The translations under genes were made by a program, and so were the position numbers. Below are positions 23,341 through 35,479 of a DNA stretch of 64,000 nt, one piece after another. Positions within the stretch are counted from its first letter, which is position 1; every line of letters starts with the position of its first letter. The stretch spans positions 62,001 through 126,000 of the forward strand of contig JAQGDQ010000123.1 in the NCBI GenBank assembly GCA_030141605.1, given 5' to 3'. The DNA comes from Tubiluchus corallicola (lineage: Eukaryota > Priapulida > Priapulimorpha > Priapulimorphida > Tubiluchidae). The notes under the pieces are model-generated. The model made no database searches, was not told the origin of the DNA, and worked only from the letters and a program-made list of their open reading frames with translations.

Positions 23341-23877
23341 GAAGCATTTCATAATTTTTGCTATTTTACTAAAATAACCTCAGCATAATAAATAGCATTG
23401 CTGTCAATTGTGAGAATAGCAATGGAATGAATATATACAAAAGCCAATGCAAATAAACAAAAAGTTGTCATTCTTACAAAAAATAAAATTTTAGTTCACA
23501 ATGTTGTAAACATGATAAATTTAATATTGATTTGAGCATTATACAATGCAATATATATATATATATTGGGTAGCAGGTAAGGTGATTAAGAAATACCAAA
23601 ATCAATTGGTACACCTGAGAAACACTTTGAGAAGGCTTCTACTAATTTACATTTTGCAAACACACAAGTTTTTTCGTAACCATGCTACTTACCGTCAGGA
23701 AGACAGAATAACTTTAGCCACAGACATTATCAGGTTAAACAGAGATTTGTTTATTGAAAGGAATATTAGCAGAACCATCAGAAACAAAAAAAATTACACA
23801 ACTCATTTACTATAAGACCCTGTAGGCCTGGTACATAGTAGGGAGAGCATTCTCTACCACAAAGCAAATTCGTAACT

Positions 23878-24212
23878 GTGACTTTCGAATTCGAATCGAA
23901 CCGAATTTCGTTATTTCGAATGTGAATTGAGTTTGAAGATTTTTGAACAAGTTTTTGAACCGCCAGTAAAAAGTGATCCTATGCATATTGCTCGATTTTG
24001 CTCTGCGATAAAGCCACTAATAATTTGTTTAAAAATTGTGCACAGAAATCATAGCTAAACTGTGCTAATTGCATGATATCTCAAACGTTTTAATGATAAA
24101 GAACGTATGAGGTCGAAGTGCTGATTTTCGAATCTATAATTTTAGGTTCGAATCGAATTTGAACTAAAAAAACTCATTCTAATCGAATTCAAATGTTTGA
24201 AGCTCACCCATA
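23878..24212. repeat. Inverted TTCGAAT-rich element
   Basis: Left gactttcgaattcgaatc and right ctaatcgaattcaaatg form worn inverse ends with internal gaatcgaa words. Possibly a hAT-like remnant; boundaries uncertain. Confidence 0.35.
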
Positions 24213-24609
24213 GTACAAATAATAAAGGGAAACAATAAAACAAAATTAAATAGGTACCATCAAATGAGCTCATATAAAAACTATTTGCATCACACGATTA
24301 GCTACTATCATAATTGCCAAGCTGTATAATATGCATGGACTATAAAAAATGTCAAACTTAAGTTATGATATGATTTGTATAACAACTTTACATGCTGAAA
24401 TAAAACCGTGATTGAATTGAGCTGAAAGTACTCAAAACGATTGAATTGCAACAAGATGATTTACCAAATGTAAGTAGAATCTTATCAAAGTCAAAAATAT
24501 GGTGAATTTTAACTACTTTAACTACTGATTTTTAATTACGTAATGGAATGACTGTATAAGTGCTGCTAATAGCACTACTATGCTAATTAAATACAATAGT
24601 AATGCTTTA

Positions 24610-24745
24610 TAAAGAGGGGTGGCTGTTAGGTAACCATTAAGGTCTTTTGCCACCCCCGTCTCAGCAATAATAATAAATTGTGTGTAATTAAATAGTATAT
24701 TATATGTACCTGAAAATAGACAAATAAATAAAGTAAACAAAATCT
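24610..24745 (+). mobile_element. LINE 3' tail, second copy
   Basis: Contains gaggggtggctg and then ttttgccacccccgtctcag, matching the hairpin at 927-1080, followed by an A/T-rich tail with aataaa-like words. Confidence 0.45.
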
Positions 24746-24960
24746 TTATACTAAGAAGAGCCCCCACTTAGATCTCTGCACGAATATTTGACTGCAGGCC
24801 AAAAACTAATCGACAAGGTGGCAAAAAAACTACTCAACCAGTTCTCAGCAAACATCACCAATATGGTAATGGTTGCACGAGCCTGTGTCTATATGAACCA
24901 CACTTATCTAATTTATAATTTCAATAATACTGCACATTCATGTAAATGTAACAGAAACAG

Positions 24961-25454
24961 ATTTAGTTTCTAAAACGTTTTTGTTTCGGTTAAAGAATAT
25001 CACTTACCACAACTAGTTTCTAAAAACGTTTTTGTTTTGGTTAAAGAATATCACTTACCACAACTAGTTTCTAAAAACGTTTTTGTTTCGGTTAAAGAAT
25101 ATCACTTACCATAACTAGTTTCTAAAACGTTTTTGTTTCGGTTAAAGAATATCACTTACCATAACTAATTTCTAAAAACGTTTTTGTTTCGGTTAAAGAA
25201 TATCACTTACCACAACTAGTTTCTAAAAACGTTTTCGTTTCGGTTAAAGAATATCACTTACCACAACTAGTTTCTAAAAACGTTTTTGTTTCGGTTAAAG
25301 AATATCACTTACCACAACTAGTTTCTAAAACGTTTTTGTTTCGGTCACTTACCACAACTAGTTTGTAAAAACGTTTTTGTTTCGGATAAAGAATATCACT
25401 TACCACAACTAATTTCTAAAAACGTTTTCTTTTCGGTTAAAGAATATCACTTAC
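24961..25454 (-). repeat. Tandem array of nine decoy 5' splice sites
   Basis: On the minus strand, a unit of about 50-51 bp starting gtaagtgatattctttaac and ending tagttgtg repeats nine times directly after the exon 32 donor. Every unit recreates the junction TTGTG|gtaagt or TTATG|gtaagt. One copy (near 25345) lacks about 10 bp. Use of any decoy donor would add an in-frame TAA within six codons. Confidence 0.95.
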
Positions 25455-25524
25455 CACATCATGTGCTTGATCACTGATGTTGCCAAGGACATGGTCAACT
25501 ACAGGCTTTCCAGCTGCTCTAATG
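25455..25524 (-). CDS. Exon 32: linker next to the splice-donor array
   Basis: Phase 2 to 0, 70 nt, acceptor gtttag. It reads IRAAGKPVVDHVLGNISDQA and then HDV. Its donor, GATGTG|gtaagtgat, is followed at once by nine further near-identical copies of the same donor and intron start (24961-25454). Confidence 0.76.
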
Positions 25525-25961
25525 CTAAACACAGAAAAAATATGCCCTCGTACAAAAAGTACTTTAAGCAAGTTTTGAAAACAGAATGTTTTAATTAAAT
25601 AAATAAAATGCTTTTTAACTAAGTTTTGAAACTTGGCCGAAAACCAGATTCCAAGGCTAAACCACATGTGATTTAAACAGTAAAAAGTACTAGTGTTAGC
25701 AAAATTATCACATTGAGAATGAGTACAAGTATTCACATTTGACAGAAACTGTGAACACAAGTCCAGGTAGTCATACTTGCTTCAACATAAGTTAGACGTC
25801 ATCGTTTGCTCGCTTATACATTCTAAAACCTCGCACGCTCCACCTGTTGATGCCTAGCACACCTATCGACCACAACTGCCCACGATGCATCATCAAATAA
25901 CCTAGTGTACATATTCTAACTCCTCTATACAGAACCTGTTTCTCAAATTATCGTAACTTAC

Positions 25962-26018
25962 CCAGAAACTGCCTTTACCATGACTGGTTTTGGTTTTTCT
26001 TTTTCTTGACTTGTCTCT
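25962..26018 (-). CDS. Exon 31: lysine-rich linker
   Basis: Phase 2 to 2, 57 nt. It encodes ETSQEKEKPKPVMVKAVSG, highly charged at first. Donor ggtaag. Confidence 0.72.
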
Positions 26019-26223
26019 CTAAAAACACAGACTTCATAAGAATGCATTAAAATCACAAAAAAAACAAATATCCTTGATTAACGACCCTATTAGGTAAAAA
26101 AGTTAAGCAATTAAAAAAACTCACAAATGAAAATAGTAATAGTAATAGTAAATTTATTTAGCTTCATAAGTTTAATAAATTAGTTATGATAGTAGCTAAG
26201 CAGAGGTGACGAAAGATCACATT

Positions 26224-26560
26224 CAGTGGCATATCTAATAGGGGCAGTAAGGTCGCAACCGCTCCCCCTGATCACATTTTTCAGAATTGGCACCTGCCTT
26301 ATTACTTTATTTGACCAGCCTGCCTCTCGTGTTTGTAAAAACAGCACACATTTATGCAACTCATTTGTCAAGGTTGACTGATTGAATCAAGAATCAAATT
26401 ATCCCCAAATCTTATTATTATAATATATTTTTGTCACACGCTGATACTGTCTATTGTGGCATAGACAAACATATAATTGCTTCACATATGTCACAGCAAC
26501 TTTTTTATGTGCTTACCATCCCCCTAACTCTAAAAGCTGCCTATTTGCCCCTGACCATAC
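26224..26560. mobile_element. Possible hAT-end fragment
   Basis: Begins cagtggcatatctaatagg and continues to gtcgcaaccgctccccctg, a style typical of hAT termini; near 26540 tatttgcccctgac may be the other side. No clear target duplication. Confidence 0.3.
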
Positions 26561-26690
26561 TCATCCAGACAGTCACATCTAATTGGATGCTAAAAACATT
26601 AATATCATGACAGCCGCAATTACATTATAATTATAATTATAGTTATAATTACATTAATTCAATAAAAATACAAACATGTTTATATGCATA

Positions 26691-26695
26691 CATAC

Positions 26696-26726
<31 letters not shown>

Positions 26727-26742
26727 GATATACATAGATTAT
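26691..26742. repeat. TA-rich microsatellite
   Basis: Runs of tatata and tacata within an intron. Confidence 0.9.
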
Positions 26743-26926
26743 ATATTACCTATACGCATACTTATGAAAACATTGTAAAAAAGCACACATTAAAAGTAAC
26801 ATGCAAATAATACAGAATTCATCTATGTTCGTATTTTTCCTGGCTTAATAAATACGACAAAAACACAGACAAGTGATGTATATCCAGGCTAAAGATCTAA
26901 AAATTCAATACTAAACATTCACTCAC

Positions 26927-26983
26927 TTGTGCAAACGACCCGCTAAGTGAAATTTCAGAGTTGATTCGTTTTGAAAATATGAC
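26927..26983 (-). CDS. Exon 30: second half of zinc finger 10
   Basis: Phase 2 to 2, 57 nt, acceptor tttcag and donor gtgagt. It reads SYFQNESTLKFHLAGRLHK, giving C-x2-C-x12-H-x5-H. Confidence 0.8.
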
Positions 26984-27386
26984 CTGAAAAACAACACATA
27001 CAAACTAAATTCTGAAAGAATATGAAGTAAGAAATCTGTTGCTAAACAATTTATTAATGATTATGCCTGGTCTGCCTCTGAGACTAAGTCAAGTCATAAT
27101 GTGTGTCTTAGACATCCAAGTTAAAAGACAAGTAGCTATGGCTCAGGTTATTCCAATTTATTAATGACTATGCCTGGTCTGTTTCTCGAGTTCGTGACTT
27201 TGAGTTCAAAAAACTGGAAAAACAACCCATTACAAGTTGTCCAGAGTGAGTCGAAATCCATCGTAAACTGTGTATCAAATCCCAAATCTGAGTTGTCAGT
27301 ACTACAGCAGCTAATGTATTAGAAAATTACATCAGGCACACAAAAGCTCATAAAGTTAATAAGAGTAAACCAAAAGCAGTCCTTAC

Positions 27387-27511
27387 TTGCATAGGTCACA
27401 GCCGAATTGTGATAACAGTTTTTTGTTTAGATCCAAGGCCACCTTGCTTATCCAGTACGAATTAGACGTAACATATATGAGACTGTTCACATCCAAAGTA
27501 TCACCGTAACT
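27387..27511 (-). CDS. Exon 29: first half of zinc finger 10
   Basis: Phase 0 to 2, 125 nt, acceptor ttgtag and donor gtaagg. It has SYGDTLDVNSLIYVTSNSYW and ends QFGCDLCK. Confidence 0.8.
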
Positions 27512-28273
27512 CTACAAAAACAATCAGTGCATGTGAAAAAGAGAATGCCATATTAATGCACTAAAAGCTTATTGCGCTTGTTACAATGTGGTTACGTTAA
27601 CGGTGAATGCGTATTTGTATTTCTCCCAGCATCAAAAAACAGCACAGACAGCAAACAGCAACAAAAACTGTTTCAAATGCTTGAAGCAAGAAACACTTTT
27701 ATTGATGCTGATAGATGAGAAGTAAAAAAATTATTTTTAATTGTTACATCGACAATCACAGCAGGAGCAATAGTGACAACAAGTCAAACTCAACTTTTCC
27801 CTAGATTTTTCGTTTTAGAATTAAAAATAAATTAAAAATAAAAATAATACTTGTAGTGACTTTAACAGGCATATGAATTCATACCATACTACTACTTTAC
27901 TACTGATATGGATGGAAAAATGTATTAAAAAACTTACTTGTCAACATAGCCCTTGACACCGCATAATGATTTTAACTACTACATTATACACAAGAACACT
28001 CAAAAAAGACAACATACTTCTAACTCGATATGCATGTGACTTAGCAAGAAAAGTGATAAGAAAAAAGGGTCAATTTAAAAAAGAAAGCAAAGATGACATA
28101 AAAAGAAAAAAGTACAAGGACTTGATTTGTACTGCTACTTTAGCCCACCATCATCACTGGATCAACACGTACGCACGCACGCACGCACATACACACACAC
28201 ATATATAGACTATTACACGTATTACACTGCTAATATTAACATCAAATGCAGCATCTGCTAAGTTAAAAATTAC

Positions 28274-28367
28274 CGGGTTTAGGATTTGTCCAGCACTGGA
28301 TACCATCAATGTGGAGGCACGCTCAGGAAATGACAACTCTTCGATCATTGCTTGAAACTTGTTTGCC
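28274..28367 (-). CDS. Exon 28: linker after finger 9
   Basis: Phase 2 to 0, 94 nt, acceptor ttacag. It starts ANKFQAMIEELSFPERASTL and ends AGQILNP before donor gtaatt. Confidence 0.76.
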
Positions 28368-29150
28368 CTGTAATACGGCACAAACACATGAATCAAATCT
28401 AAACAAGTAAATAACTCATCAGATTTGAAAACCTACTCATTTGGAATTAAAAACTAATTAACATCTTAAATTAAAAATAAGAATCCTGTACAAGTTACCA
28501 AACTAGTTTTGAAATTATTAATAACAAAAGCAGCATCATTTTGATAAATATAAACAATAAAAGAAATTTATAACATTTTTATTACAAAAATAAAAGTCAC
28601 TACGAAACTTATGAAGACTGTTCATAATGAACCGATAGTTAAAAGAAGTGCTAGAGAAAGAGAGAAAAAGGAAGAATAATTTCTGCATTTCGTAATACAA
28701 CTTTGACCTTAATTCAGTTGCAATTTAATAACGTGGTTATTTGCTACAGTTTTTATGAACATTTCAAACCAATTTCTGCTTTAAAAATGGCCAAATACAT
28801 TTATAAACTTGTGTGTAATAATTCAGAAATAGTCTGTATATTATTCTTTTCAAATTAAAAGAATGACAGTGAGAAATATCAGTTTCTCATCCATTTAACA
28901 CTTTCTATGAGCAGTGTTGCTTAACTGCGGAAGCACTAATCCAATTACACTCACTTATCGCTAACATTACTTTGTAACAATGATAAAATGCTGTTTATGC
29001 AAACTATGCATGAGTCGTGTAAGGAACACCCATACACTGGAATTCACCAATACCAACTGACTTTAGATGAAAAAATTACAATATAATCAGACTTTTAAGC
29101 AATAAGCAACAAATAAAAAACTGATTTATGAATATTTCACATTGTGTTAC

Positions 29151-29213
29151 CTGTCCTGATGATAATCACAAGCTAAATGAGCCTTTAGAGCAAATTTATC
29201 ACTGAATCGCTGC
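29151..29213 (-). CDS. Exon 27: second half of zinc finger 9
   Basis: Phase 2 to 2, 63 nt. It reads QRFSDKFALKAHLACDYHQD, completing C-x2-C-x12-H-x5-H. The intron between exons 26 and 27 holds the CAT-type trinucleotide array. Confidence 0.8.
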
Positions 29214-29329
29214 CTGAAAATTCAAAAAATTTCAAAAGTAAAAACAGAAAACAGAGATTTTTTTATAGACATGTAAGTGCTGGATAATGTACACAACTAA
29301 CAAAATCTTTGTGATTTACCTCAGTATTG

Positions 29330-29384
29330 TTATCAACATCATTGTCAGCATCATTGTGACCATCATCATCATTGTAGTCATCCA

Positions 29385-29416
<32 letters not shown>

Positions 29417-29902
29417 CCACCACTACCACAATTATTATTTTTGTCAGCATCGTCAACATCATTGTCATCATCATCATCATCAATGTTACGGTCGTTATTG
29501 TGTCGTTGTTGTCATCATCATCGCAGTCGCCCACATCATCATCATCTTCACCACCACCACCACAATTATTATTTTTGCCAGCATCTTCAATATCATTGTC
29601 ATCATCATCATTATCATCAATGTTAAGATTGTTATTGTGTCGTTGTCATCATCATCGTAGTCATCCACATCATTATCATCATCATACCATCATCATCATG
29701 ATCATCGTCATCATTGCCACCATTGTCAACATCATTGTCATCATCATCATCATCTTGTCACCATCATCACCATTGTCGTCATCATCATCATTGTCGTCAT
29801 TATCACCATTTATTTTTATCATTGTCAATGACATCAACGACAAGAAAAGCAAAACAAGCAGACAACAACAACAACAACAACAACAACAATAACAACAACA
29901 AC
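29330..29902. repeat. CAT/ATC trinucleotide array with CAA tail
   Basis: About 500 bp of imperfect CAT repeats forming roughly 90-bp higher-order units (caccaccacaattattatt recurs), then a CAA run. Open frames here are artefacts. Confidence 0.95.
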
Positions 29903-29979
29903 AGTTTAATGTATCACCCTTTTGTAGTACATTTTTATTGGCTCACTATTCTCCTTGCGTAACAGTTACATTTACTTAC

Positions 29980-30068
29980 AAACAGATTTCACAGAGATGT
30001 TCCCTGCGACCCTTTTGTATCAGCTTCATTTCCAAGTCAGCAGAGGGTAGAAGTTTTCCAAATCTTTC
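29980..30068 (-). CDS. Exon 26: first half of zinc finger 9
   Basis: Phase 0 to 2, 89 nt, acceptor tcacag and donor gtaagt. It encodes ERFGKLLPSADLEMKLIQKG and then RREHLCEICL across the junction. Confidence 0.8.
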
Positions 30069-30191
30069 CTGTGATGAAACAAACAGAACCATTTTTGTAT
30101 TTTTTACCAGCTAAGTTGCCACTTCGTGTGGAAATTCGTGAAAACAGCAACAGAAATGAAACAGTGAATGTGAGGATAACCCAACTAAACT

Positions 30192-30612
30192 CATATTTCA
30201 GTTTGCCGGACCTCGCTTTTACGGATATCTGAAGAATCGGACAAAATCTGGACCGCTAAAAAATCCCCCATACTACGGACACAGTCTGTTGTTTCGTGAA
30301 CTGACCACTAGATGATGGCCGTCACTTTGTTTACATTCAAGCAGCATGTAACGACATGTATATAGCTTGTATATCAGCATGTTTAAGTGTGTGTAGGTGG
30401 TTTAGAGTCAATTACGCGAAATTATTCGAGTCAATTGCCGACAATTTTTATATACTTATGCATAGGAGCAGCCCATGCTAGACGTTTTTGAAACAATTAG
30501 GCGATTGATTCTACATTATCGTGAGTCCAATGCATGGCGACTACTGTATTAGCTTAGTATCAGCAAATACGGACCGACGTCTCCCCACTAATGTCTGGCA
30601 TACTGAGATATG
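30192..30612. mobile_element. Family C inverted-repeat element (Tigger-like ends)
   Basis: Left end catatttcagtttgccggac mirrors the right end gtctggcatactgagatatg. No transposase frame. Confidence 0.75.
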
Positions 30613-31742
30613 AATGTAATTGTAATCGGTGTTGTACTTATTTAGCACTTCAGGTTTTAAATTCAAAGCAACAGTAGTAGAAAGATTGCAGTAAGTGACT
30701 TTTCATAATGAGCAAGAATAGCCTAAGCAATAATTAAATGCAATAAATATAATAGCCAACTAAACGGGAAGAAAGACTGCCAGGAGAAGTTACTATGAAG
30801 CAAAGGCTACTTGCTGGCCAGAATGTCTAATAATATTTATACAGTAACCATTTACAACTAGTTATTATCAAAAGCACAGAATGTATGATGTACAATTTAA
30901 CACCAACAATGCCTTAAAAATTTTTAATGACATTTATAGTTAAAACAACACAACTTTTTAAAATTTTTAATTTCCATAGTTAAACATAACTCATACTGGT
31001 GCCTGACGGTCAACGAATAACTGCCTGTTAAATAAAAAAATAAGTTTAAAAAGCCTGGGAACTAATGTGAATGTACATTTCTTTTTACACTTTTACACAA
31101 CAAATGTCTAACTAGCTATGAAAAATTACGATGAAACTTTTAAGACATTGCTGAACAAATGACAACACACTGCTAAATAAATTTGATTACATTTTTATTA
31201 AGAAAATAAACGTTACCACTGCACACTAGCTGTCATCTTCAGGAAATAAAGAGCTTATTTCCTAATTTTCTTAATAAAATTTTCTTAGTAAAATTTTCCA
31301 TTTTCTTAATAAAAATGTCCTAAATTATATAGTGGGTTGTTTACGAAACAGATATTGTTCTTGTCATAAAGAATTCAAAAACTTTATTAAGAGTTTTCAT
31401 TTAAATAAGAATAAGTATATGTATTTATCGCCTTTTACAGGAAGAAAAACACAGTGCATAAAATGATAATGTGATGCAATGTAACAATGCTATTTGAAAT
31501 ACGATGTAAACTGATTGGTGAAGGGGTGGCGATGATGTAAAGTTACTAAGTTACTTAACTAAATAAGTGAATGGTTAGTGTACTAAGATTGAACTTATGA
31601 AATTTAAGTTTAAATTTCAACATACATAACAAGCACATAAAGTTATAATAAGCACATATAATAAGATTTCTGCTCATAAACAGCATCAAAATGCAAGAAA
31701 ATGATATTTCAAAAGTAAACCAGGGAAAATATTGTATAGTAC

Positions 31743-31893
31743 CCTTAGCTCGTCCAGGTTTTTTTCTGGACCAGTCCAATACAGCTGAATCTTCCCATTG
31801 GCATCCACTTGCAAAATGACGTCCGTTCTACTTCCACCTCTCTTCATCTGGATCTCATCCAGTTTATCCATGTCGTCTTGCAGCTCACTAAGT
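31743..31893 (-). CDS. Exon 25: linker after finger 8
   Basis: Phase 2 to 0, 151 nt. It begins LSELQDDMDKLDEIQMKRGG, which could form a short helix or coiled coil, then VILQVDANGKIQLYWTGPEK. The donor is a weak gtacta. Confidence 0.75.
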
Positions 31894-31934
31894 CTAACAT
31901 GAACAAATGTACTTTGATCAAGTAGTCCAATTAT

Positions 31935-32213
31935 GATAGTCAGACTAGAAAATTTCCTGTCGCGACTTTTCTCTCTGACATCAAACTCACAAGATTGAAC
32001 AGCTTTGCGAATTACTGTCAGCAAGAAATCGTAAACTCTCCGACATTTGCTAAGAGTTGACTGACTGTCAGAGAGTAGTCTTTAGCAATAAATAGAGAAG
32101 TGAGTGTCAGTTCACACTTGCAGTCAGAGTGTAATGCGCAGCATGTGTTACTCTCTAGCCTGAACATGCTAGCCAGTTACCTGGCGAAAAATTCGCTAGT
32201 CTGAATATGCCAT
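31935..32213. repeat. Family A element, copy 5
   Basis: Starts atagtcagactagaaaat and ends gctagtctgaatatgccatt. Lies in the intron just upstream of exon 25. Confidence 0.68.
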
Positions 32214-33225
32214 TAAACTACCTATGTTGAGACATCTTTAAAGGAAGACAGGATGATTTTTCATATACTATCCCATTTTCAACTCCAATAAAAAGTGTAC
32301 ATTTTAACACAATTAATACTGCAAAAGTGTTTCTGATAATTAAATAATAGATTAAAAACTTAATTGACAGTGGGCAAGCCTAACTATTGATGACATCACA
32401 AACTAGCATAATTTTCAACAGCAAAAATATTCCACAAGGGTGATTGCAAAAATGAAAATTGAAGTATAGCGCTACTGTAAGAGATTGCACTGGGCAAGTT
32501 TTAAGATAAAAATTCAAATTTCAAATTTAACGCTGTGCTAACGCATGAGCTATTGAACGTGTGTAATTCGTCACAAACTAACACATCTGAACTGATAAGT
32601 ACAGCACCTGTTTTTGTGCAATGTGTTTCCAAAATGCTGGAGCTAGTGCCCGTCTAACAAGCAAATGGCGAAGTGCATGTAACAGCGAAGAACCAGAGGC
32701 GTGAACGAGAAATTGTATTCGTGTGGTAATAATTCTTTCACGTAAGTCGTTTTTTAAAAAATAGTATGTTTCCTTTCAATATGTTAGAATAGTATGTTTT
32801 GACCTACAGTTTAGGATTAGGTCTGGTTTTGCTTTAACAACATCTTCTTAATGAATTAATGCTCTCACAGAACAAGTGCTACATAACAGCAAATCTTACG
32901 TGTGTACAACTACAAGTATAGCAATGTTTTGTTTATTACTTACAATAAGGAATCAGTCACACATAGTGACAACTGATGCTTATAATTTGAATATCATATT
33001 CTAATCCTTACAGAAATTAAAGAGATAAATACATAATACAAGTATTAGCATCTGTGTTAGGCTACATTTCTAATGCATTTTTGTACGTATAAAGCAAATT
33101 AATAGACTTTTTAATTAATAAAATCTTTGTGCTCATTTTAGACTTAGAAAGAGACTTACAAAAGCTAACAGAATTAAAAAACTGTACTACTCAGTCAACA
33201 AAAGTTTAATAAGTTACATATTTAC

Positions 33226-33291
33226 CTTAGATAATGCTCTGGCTCTTGCAAATGAGTGTGTAACTGCTGCTCAGTGTTGTCATAAGATGCC
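33226..33291 (-). CDS. Exon 24: second half of zinc finger 8
   Basis: Phase 2 to 2, 66 nt, acceptor tgtag and donor gtaaat. It encodes ASYDNTEQQLHTHLQEPEHY, with the ligand histidines H-x5-H. Confidence 0.78.
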
Positions 33292-33500
33292 CTACATTCA
33301 GCAACAATAAGATAATTATTTTTAAACATGCAAGCAAACGGAAGTAAAAAAAATTGTAGAATTTCAAACATTATAGAGCATAAAGCTTGCAAAAGTAAAA
33401 GAATTACGACATACTACTTATGTGCTAACATCATCGTTCCAATAAAAAAATAACAGTAGTTTTACATATAAATACTTAAAAATGAAAAATGAACACATAC

Positions 33501-33875
33501 TCGCAAATCACGCACAGATAATTGCCAGACTGTCTAGCGGGTTCCAGTGGTTTAACAACTGAAGCAGCAGGTTTATTCTCCTTTTCTTCTAATTCATCAC
33601 CTGCAGCCTGTTCACTTGTTTCTTGTTGTGGTGGGGTGGTAGAAACTTGTTCAATTGACTTCTGCCGGGGCGGAATAACCGCAATGTATTTATTTGCTTC
33701 CGATAGACGTGGAACAATTGGGGCATCCTGATTTGCCTGCTCTTCTGCTAGAGCAACTAGAATTTGTTGATTTGCCACATATTGTGGTGCAGCTTCTTTA
33801 TTCGCTGGTTTTGATTCTTCTATTGGAAGTTTAGTTTGTTGTATCACAATTCCCATTCTTTCTTGCCTCTGCAAC
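33501..33875 (-). CDS. Exon 23: long linker fused to first half of finger 8
   Basis: Phase 2 to 2, 375 nt. Linker and finger first half, separate exons elsewhere, lie in one exon here. The linker is rich in Gln, Glu, Pro and Ala (for example EQANQDAPIVPRLSEANKY) and ends NYLCVICE at donor gtatgt. A fusion of two cassette exons by intron loss would explain it; this is inference. Confidence 0.8.
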
Positions 33876-34055
33876 CTGAAATTACTTACAATAAGCATAG
33901 TACAACTGCAACTGGTCATTATGAAGCAGCATACAGGTGTTCCAAACAACTTTGACTTTACAACCTGATCACAACTTACTTCTTCCTTCTTTTCAAGCAA
34001 ATTAATTTTAAATAGCCAAACCCCACAAAAAGAATTTTGTGCACAAATCAACACA

Positions 34056-35105
34056 CAACCCACACCACACCACCTCATCACACCACACTGCACCACACCA
34101 TACCACTCCACCTCATCGCACCACACTGCACCACACAATACCACCACACCGCACCCCACCACACCACCTACACACCACACCACCCACACCATACCACTCC
34201 ACCACATCACACCACACTGCACCACACCATACCACTGCACCACACCATACCACTGCACCACCCACACACCACACCACCCACACCATAATGCTCCACCACA
34301 TCACACCGCACAGCACTGCACCATAACACCACACTGCACCACACCACCCACCCACCTACACACCACACCACCCACACCATACCACTCCACCACATCACAC
34401 CACACCGCACCACACCATACCACTCCACCTCATCGAACCACACTGCACCACACAATACCACCACACCATACCACCTACACACAACACCACCCACACCATA
34501 CCACTGCACCACCCACACACCACACCACACCATAATATTCAACCACATCACACCGCACAGCACCACACCATAACACCACACTGCACCACACCATACCACC
34601 CACACCATACCACTCCACCACACTGCACCACACCATACCACTGCACCACCCACACACCACACCACACCACACCACTCACACCATAATATTCCACCACATC
34701 ACACCGCACAGCACCACACTGCACCACACCACACCATACCACTGCAGCACACCGCACCACCCACACACCACACCACACCACCCACACCATACGACTCCAC
34801 CACATCACACCACACCATACCACTGCACCACACCACATCGCACCACCCACACACCACACCACACCACCCACACCATAATACTCCACCACATCACACCACA
34901 CCATAACACCACACCACACCACCCACACCATAATACTCCACCACATCACACCACACCATAACACCACACTGCACCACACTGCACCACAACACCCACCCAC
35001 TCCATACCACACTACCCACACCACACCCCACACACCCTATCACCCCACCACACCATCCATAGCACAACACACAAAGCACACCACCACCACACCACATCAA
35101 ATCCA
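34056..35105. repeat. CCACA-type satellite, about 1 kb
   Basis: Low-complexity array of cacacca, ccatacca and ctgcacca words arranged in irregular units of roughly 50-80 bp. The composition is strongly strand-biased (C and A on plus). It lies in the intron upstream of exon 23. Confidence 0.95.
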
Positions 35106-35479
35106 CCACCTCACGTGGTGATCATGATGTTGATGATGATGATGATGATGGTGGCAACGATGACGACACCTATAGCACAAGCATCAACAGCACAGCACTA
35201 CAACAAAACCATTTCAAACATTTTTCACAAAGTTGAAACTATGTGCTATAATATAATAAATAGCAAAGGCCCCGCAAAAGATTTTGCGTAAAAAACCACG
35301 TATAATCAATACACGCGAACATTCTACCTAGTCCTCATTTTTAACACAAAGCCCGTAGCAGCATTTACTGAATTACAGCAGCGTAGCAGCTTTTTGCTGA
35401 ATTAAAGCTATAAGATTATAGACAGAATACAATGGATGACGTCACAACAATGCCTTTACGTCAACAGTTTTCTAATCGA

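Noticed and set aside
24961-25454. Regularly spaced repeats, considered as a CRISPR array
   Set aside because: Units are contiguous without unique spacers, and the setting is a eukaryotic intron.
29287-29962. Ile/Val- and Ser/His-rich open frames
   Set aside because: Products of the CAT trinucleotide array.
34037-35109. Long Trp/Cys/Val-rich and His/Thr-rich frames
   Set aside because: Artefacts of the CCACA satellite.
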